A stretch of DNA of 64,000 nucleotides from CAIVVT01 sp052145115. GTDB lineage: Bacteria; Acidobacteriota; Terriglobia; Bryobacterales; Bryobacteraceae. Below, one piece after another: positions 59,524 to 64,000 of this stretch. The notes beneath the pieces are model-generated. The model saw nothing but the letters and a program-made list of their open reading frames with translations, searched no databases and was not told where the DNA came from. Each line of letters starts with the position of its first letter. Position 1 is the first letter of the stretch. Where the stretch lies: positions 1-64,000 of the forward strand of contig JBKQPG010000085.1 in assembly GCA_052145115.1 (NCBI GenBank). Reading direction: 5' to 3'. Position numbers and translations under genes: made by a program.

Positions 59524-61947
59524 TCAGAACGTCACGGGATCGGGCGGCTGGCGCAGCGGCTGATGCGAGGCGTACTTCGCCAGGTGGGCCTTGAGGGTCG
59601 CGGCGAGCGCGCCGTCGCCGCTGCGCGTGGCCAGGGCCAGAGCCTGTTGATCGATCTCGACGGCCTGATCGTAACGCCCTTTTTCAGCATAGGCCGCGGA
59701 GAGCGTGTCGAGAACCGCGGGGTCCTGGCCGCTGGTCAACTGGCGGGCCCGATCGGCCAACGCGAGGGCCTCGCGCGCGTTGCGGACTGAGCGCTCCGGA
59801 CAGGTGGCCAGGAGGCTGGCGGCGCGATTGAGCAGCGGGACGCGATTGGGATCGCCGTCGAGGGCCATACGGAATTGCGCCAGCGCATCGGCAAAGCGGC
59901 CCTGCTCATAGTAGGCCGAGGCCAGGCTTTCATGCCCGCGGGAAAATGCGGGCCGGATGCGGACGGCATTCTGAAACGCGTCGACGGCCTCAGCGATGCG
60001 GTTCTCTTTCACCAGCATCATGCCCAGGTCGTAGAAGGCGTCGAAGAAGTTTCCATCCAGCTGAGCGGCCTTGCGGAAATAGGGGATGGCGTCGGCGGAT
60101 TTTCCGACCAGTCCCAGGGCGATCCCCAGGCCTTCGTTGGCCCGCGCGTCATCGGGCTGCAGCGTGACGGCCTGCTGCCATTTGGTCAGGGCGGCGGACT
60201 GTTCTCCCTGCTTCATCAGGTCCAGGGCCTCGTCAATAACCCGATAGAACTCGGTAGCCGGCACGTCGATATCCTGTAGACCAGCGGGCGGGACATTGAC
60301 AAACTCGGGTATGTTGACGGCGCGGTTGGCGGCGGTCGAGTTATCGACGTAGATAGGCGGGCTATCTTCTCCATTCCCGTCGATGTGAGTCAGAAACATC
60401 TGAGTATAGGGAGAACGGCTCTTGGAGGAGAAGACCAGCCAGCGGCCATTGGGCGAGAAGCTATGCCAGGAGTTCATCCGCGAGGTGTTACAGTGCATGC
60501 GGCGCGCTGCTCCGCCCGCGGCCGGGACGATGTATAACTCGCTGTCGGGGCGCATCAACTGGCCATTGCGGTTCTTGACGAAGACAATCCAGCGGCCGTC
60601 GGGAGATACTTTGGGGAAGTTATTACTCATCCCATTGTTGGAGGCGCCGGCGATAGCTTCCGCCTTACCGCCCTTTCCAGCGTTGAAAGGAACGCGATAG
60701 AGGCTGTACTGGAGCTGCGCTTCGTGCGGATCATTGGCCTCCAGCACCGGTTGCTGGCCTTCGGGGTTAGGGTCTTTCGCCGGCGCGCGGGCAAAGACGA
60801 CGAATGACTCATCGGGGCTCCAGACGCCATCGGTCTGCACGTAGCGTGGATCGGAAGCTCCCGGCAGCGGCTCGCGGCGCCCGGTGGCGCGGTTATAGCA
60901 GGCCAGAATGCCGCGCGTGGGATAGAATACCTGGAGGAAACGATAGTCCGCGAAGTTTCTGACGAAGTAAGTACTGGGTATACTCTGGTCCTTCCCGGCA
61001 AAAGTAGACAGGACATACTGGCCGTCAGGCGAGATTTGAGACATGAAGCCGACGCGCGCCGTCCCGACGCGCAGATCGGCGTTCCATGAAACCACATCCT
61101 GGTTGCGGATGGCCATGTGCGGACGGATAGGAACGATGGCATAGAGTCCCTTGTCGTTATTAGGACCGTCCACGTCGATGCCCATGGTCTTACCGTCGGT
61201 AGAGAAGGAGTGGCAATTGGCGCAGGTGTGCAGGTCGTGCATGACCACCCGGCTCTCGCTCTGGCCGATATCCCGAATCCGCCAGTTAATGAGATACAGC
61301 AGAGACGGAGAGAGAGGCTGAACGATGCCTTTCTGACCCTCGCTAGGCATCAATGGAACGTCGCGATAAAAAATCAGCGCGCCGACCGGATCGGAGGAAG
61401 TGGACAAAGCGACGCGGGCCTGGGTGAGCGGACGCTCCGCAGCGTCGAGTCCGGTGATGGCGACGGAGGCCGGGCGCTCGACCGAGTGGCGCTTGATCTC
61501 GGCCCAGGTTTCCGGGTCCGGTTTCCAGGTGTGCGCGGCGTCCTGTTCGGGAGTCAGGGAAGGAAGCTGATTGGAGCTGGAAACGCAGCGCGGATCGATT
61601 GCGCCGAGGCGCATCGCCTCGCCGTGAGAGACGGCCTGAAGGGGCGCCGAACCATCGGCGAAGGTGATGTGGATGCGCCAGGTCCGGGCGGCGGGGTTGG
61701 CATCGCGCCAGAGGAAGGTGGGCGGGGTGATCTCGGGCGGAAAAATGGAGCCATCGGCGGGGTAATCGATGGTGATGGACGCGGCGGCGGAGTCGGGCGC
61801 GGGAGCGCGCGCCGGCGATGCAGGCGGCAGAAGCGGGATCAAGAGGAGAGCGATTCCGAGCAGTAGAGCAGGCGGCGCGCAGCGGCGGCGGGCGGTCGCG
61901 CGTAAGCATCCAGCGCCGCGGGCAAGGGTGGTGTAAATGAAGCGCAA
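59524..61947 (-). CDS. PD40 propeller-TPR protein with a CxxCH haem motif
   Basis: About 807 residues from a putative TTG 61947 without a clear ribosome site. An N-terminal hydrophobic segment (~25-42) suggests export. Residues 242-246 (CANCH) form a c-type haem motif inside HDLHTCANCHSFSTDGKTMG, as in periplasmic cytochromes. WD40-like/PD40 blades follow (ISPDGQYVLST, WSPDESFVVFAR, VSPDGRWIVFVKN, FSPNGRWLVFSS), then at least five TPRs (~590-800). This combination of haem motif, propeller and TPR is uncommon; function unknown, perhaps an envelope redox sensor. Confidence 0.75.
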   Translation of the reverse strand: MRFIYTTLARGAGCLRATARRRCAPPALLLGIALLLIPLLPPASPARAPAPDSAAASITIDYPADGSIFPPEITPPTFLWRDANPAARTWRIHITFADGSAPLQAVSHGEAMRLGAIDPRCVSSSNQLPSLTPEQDAAHTWKPDPETWAEIKRHSVERPASVAITGLDAAERPLTQARVALSTSSDPVGALIFYRDVPLMPSEGQKGIVQPLSPSLLYLINWRIRDIGQSESRVVMHDLHTCANCHSFSTDGKTMGIDVDGPNNDKGLYAIVPIRPHMAIRNQDVVSWNADLRVGTARVGFMSQISPDGQYVLSTFAGKDQSIPSTYFVRNFADYRFLQVFYPTRGILACYNRATGRREPLPGASDPRYVQTDGVWSPDESFVVFARAPAKDPNPEGQQPVLEANDPHEAQLQYSLYRVPFNAGKGGKAEAIAGASNNGMSNNFPKVSPDGRWIVFVKNRNGQLMRPDSELYIVPAAGGAARRMHCNTSRMNSWHSFSPNGRWLVFSSKSRSPYTQMFLTHIDGNGEDSPPIYVDNSTAANRAVNIPEFVNVPPAGLQDIDVPATEFYRVIDEALDLMKQGEQSAALTKWQQAVTLQPDDARANEGLGIALGLVGKSADAIPYFRKAAQLDGNFFDAFYDLGMMLVKENRIAEAVDAFQNAVRIRPAFSRGHESLASAYYEQGRFADALAQFRMALDGDPNRVPLLNRAASLLATCPERSVRNAREALALADRARQLTSGQDPAVLDTLSAAYAEKGRYDQAVEIDQQALALATRSGDGALAATLKAHLAKYASHQPLRQPPDPVTF

Positions 61948-62032
61948 AGGGTCCCAGGCCTTCTACTTCAACCAGTGGTTTCGCTTCGATTGTAGCTCCG
62001 CTGGAGGGGCGGGTTGGGCCTGTGCGCCGCGC

Positions 62033-62491
62033 TCAGGGCATCTTATAGGAATCGTCGAAGGGCAGATCGATCGTCACAGTCTGGCCGGGTTCGATCTTGA
62101 TCGGTTCGGGCGTGCCGGGGGTCTTGTTGTACATGCCCATGGAGGAGCCGGAAGGTGGCGGGCCGGACTGGCCGTCGTAGGCGCCGTGAGGGTCGTAGGC
62201 GGCGACCGCGTAGACGGTCCCGGCCGACACGCCAGAGATCGTCACGGTCTGGTCCTTGGCCGTGGCGGTGGCGTCTCCGATGGGCATGCCGGCGCCCTTG
62301 ACGAAGTCGGGGCTGTCGAAGAGAAATACGTAGATCGGATGCCTGGTATCCACCACGCCGCTGCCGCTGTAGTCGAGCTTGACCTTGAGCACGCGGGGTT
62401 CGTCCTTCTTTTCCTTTTCAGCGGGCTTGTCCTGGGGCGCCGCCAGCGCGACGGCGATCATTCCGAGCAAGAGAAAACGGGCTGTCTTCAT
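62033..62491 (-). CDS. Hypothetical secreted protein
   Basis: 152 residues from ATG 62491 (AAAGGAA upstream). The signal peptide MKTARFLLLGMIAVALAA is followed by a charged linker (PAEKEKKDEPR) and a beta-sandwich-like domain (VLKVKLDYSGSG, HPIYVFLFDSP, QTVTISGVSAGTVYAVAAYDP), closing with QTVTIDLPFDD. The pattern resembles carbohydrate- or carboxypeptidase-regulatory-like folds, but no family is certain. It lies 87 bp downstream of the acyltransferase gene on the same strand. Confidence 0.6.
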   Translation of the reverse strand: MKTARFLLLGMIAVALAAPQDKPAEKEKKDEPRVLKVKLDYSGSGVVDTRHPIYVFLFDSPDFVKGAGMPIGDATATAKDQTVTISGVSAGTVYAVAAYDPHGAYDGQSGPPPSGSSMGMYNKTPGTPEPIKIEPGQTVTIDLPFDDSYKMP

Positions 62492-62578
62492 GAAGCTGTT
62501 CCTTTCGGGAATAGGCCGGCGCCCGGACGCAGGACCGGCGTACACGTCTTACAGTACGACGCGCGCGGGGCGGTGCGG

Positions 62579-64000
62579 TCAAGCGGGCGGGCCAGGCTCG
62601 GGGCCGGGCGCGGCGGCGGTGCCGAGTTGATGAGCCAGGTAGCGGGCGGAGCCATCCTTGCCGAAGTAGCGCTCCAGCCAGCGGCGGTCGGTGTTCCGCA
62701 GATCGACGACGACCAGGCCGTCCAACGACTCGCCGAAGCTGCGGTCGACGTGGAAGTTGACGATGCGGCCGCCCATTTTCAGATACTGGCGCACGAGCAC
62801 GGGGAGGGCCTCGCCGGTGGGCTCGATGTCGGCGACCCAGGAATCGAGCTCGTCGATCGACTCGGGGTGCGGCAGGCCGTTTACCGGCAGGTGGATGAAG
62901 GGGCGGCGGGGCTTGGCCAGGGCGGCCAGCTCGGGCGCGCCGGCCAAACGCAGCAGGGTGTTGGCCATCAGGACGCGGCTGGCCTTCTGGTAGCTGTTGC
63001 TGATGCTCACCGGGCCGAACAAATAACGATAGTGGGGATGGCGGACGACGTACTCGCCGAGGCCCTTCCACAACAGCAGCAGCGGCTGGAAGGAGCGCTG
63101 ATGGTCATAGCGGATGAAGCTGCGGCCCAGCTCGACGGCCGGGGCCACGCGGTGGAAGAATTGCGGATTGATGCGGAACAGAGTGCGCGTGTAGAGGCGG
63201 CGCGGCACGCGGTCGGTGCCGCACAGCCGGTAGGAGCCGATGATCTCGCGGCGGTCCTGGCGCCACAACACCAGGTGCTCGTAAAAATCGTCGAAGGGGT
63301 CGAGGTCGACGGACTTGCCCGTGCCCTCGCCGGCGAGGCGGAAGGCCTGCTCGCGCAGGCGGCCGATCTCGCGGATGGTGAACGGGCACTCGTCGCGGGT
63401 GCACAGCCAGACCTGCCAGGGGCCGGATTCGACCAGCAGCCGGCCGGGCGGCAGGGCGTTCAGCTCGGCGCGCAGCCAGTCGGCGGGGATGGGCTCGAAG
63501 AGCGGATCATCCTCGCGCAGGCGGCGGCGTGCGGCGGCCGGGCGGGGCTTGCGGTGGGCCAGCCAATAGGTCCGCCGGCGGAGCAGGTCGGTGGCCTGAG
63601 AGTCGTCCAGCGATTCCAGTTCGGCGGCGGCGATGGGATGGCCGATGCGCAGCCGCAGGACGTGGCCCTGCTTGTTCAGCACCTCGCGCGGCAGCAGCGC
63701 CGTGCGGAGGATGGGATGAACGATGCCAGCGAGCTGGAACAAGGCGCTGTTGGAGCCTTCGAAGTACATCGGCAGCGCGGTGGCGCCGGTGCGCTTGACC
63801 AGCGCGGCGGCAGTGCGGTTCCAATCGCAGTCGTGGATGCCGGGATGGCGGAAGTGGATGTGCGAGACTTCGCCGGCCGGAAAAATCACCAGCAGGCCGC
63901 CGCGCACCAGCCATTCCAACGCCTCGCGCAGGCCGCGGCGGTTGGCGCGCTGGGCCGATTCGCCGCCGAAAGCATTGACCAGGATCAGCCAGGGGAGGAT
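62579..64000 (-). CDS. PlsC acyltransferase-GNAT fusion (ornithine-lipid type), truncated by window end
   Basis: The frame is open to base 64000, so the N-terminus is missing; reading upstream of 63919 gives NAFGGESAQRANRRGLREAL, clearly coding. The visible PlsC part has LLVIFPAGEVSH and VKRTGATALPMYFEG, lacking only the HxxxxD region beyond the edge. The C-terminal ~300 residues resemble the OlsB/hemolysin-type acyl-ACP N-acyltransferase (LREQAFRLAGEGTG, SYRLCGTD, LGRSFIRYDHQRSFQPLLLLWKGLGEYV, LFGPVSISNSY). Together they would make a diacylated amino-acid lipid such as ornithine lipid. Confidence 0.82.
   Translation of the reverse strand: MLPWLILVNAFGGESAQRANRRGLREALEWLVRGGLLVIFPAGEVSHIHFRHPGIHDCDWNRTAAALVKRTGATALPMYFEGSNSALFQLAGIVHPILRTALLPREVLNKQGHVLRLRIGHPIAAAELESLDDSQATDLLRRRTYWLAHRKPRPAAARRRLREDDPLFEPIPADWLRAELNALPPGRLLVESGPWQVWLCTRDECPFTIREIGRLREQAFRLAGEGTGKSVDLDPFDDFYEHLVLWRQDRREIIGSYRLCGTDRVPRRLYTRTLFRINPQFFHRVAPAVELGRSFIRYDHQRSFQPLLLLWKGLGEYVVRHPHYRYLFGPVSISNSYQKASRVLMANTLLRLAGAPELAALAKPRRPFIHLPVNGLPHPESIDELDSWVADIEPTGEALPVLVRQYLKMGGRIVNFHVDRSFGESLDGLVVVDLRNTDRRWLERYFGKDGSARYLAHQLGTAAAPGPEPGPPA

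Overview
The window reads as chromosomal DNA from a GC-rich soil acidobacterium, probably in the Bryobacterales/Solibacter neighbourhood. This is inferred from content, not from a marker gene: a VWFA-related protein with a long Pro/Ala-rich linker, an Oar-like TonB receptor with an N-terminal carboxypeptidase-regulatory domain, an ECF sigma/anti-sigma pair leading DUF4252 paralogues, a fused alpha/beta 2-oxoacid dehydrogenase E1, and PD40/TPR and VCBS-repeat secreted proteins. I found no rRNA, tRNA or CRISPR array. The window cuts into genes at both ends.

Layout. 1-13 kb: VWFA-related protein, GH27 alpha-galactosidase, M50 membrane protease, three tandem double-glycine mini-peptides, kbl, eno, two small membrane proteins (one apparently broken by a TAG), gpmA and a TonB-dependent receptor. 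12.6-19.6 kb: methyltransferase, tatA, FHA-adenylate cyclase, then an ECF sigma/anti-sigma operon running into three DUF4252 paralogues with a DUF5700 metallopeptidase between the second and third. 19.6-34.4 kb, mostly minus strand: E1 fusion, DUF1801, cysD-cysN-cysH sulfate assimilation, an alginate-export-type porin, a Tat-exported glycoside hydrolase, katG and a PerR-like Fur regulator with a box over its own -10. 34.7-36.3 kb: mddA and a PilZ protein ending in a strong terminator.

36.3-41.6 kb is an accessory island: a toxin-antitoxin pair, a 560-bp direct repeat carrying a truncated copy of the toxin gene, a third shorter repeat copy, a REP-associated transposase bracketed by inverted REP hairpins, and a lower-GC OLD-family ATPase/TOPRIM nuclease. 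41.6-45.8 kb is an argF-argG-argH-argR cluster with ARG boxes at the argF start; argJ lies apart at 53.8 kb. 45.8-51 kb holds a glycolipid-type glycosyltransferase, PAP2 phosphatase, aroC, def and fmt. 50.9-56.6 kb is a second disturbed stretch: extra copies of the fmt 3' end around a patatin gene, an orphan RHH antitoxin, a YD-repeat fragment, a frameshifted VapC remnant and a DUF262-HNH nuclease. 56.7-64 kb: VCBS protein, FucP-like sugar permease, PD40-TPR protein with a CxxCH motif, a secreted protein and a PlsC-GNAT lipid acyltransferase.

Best candidates for something undescribed: the trio of double-glycine peptides (5296-5808); the repeat/REP/toxin island with the OLD nuclease; the fmt-tail repeats flanking the patatin gene; and the CysN protein whose C-terminus looks like an APS kinase that has lost its P-loop.
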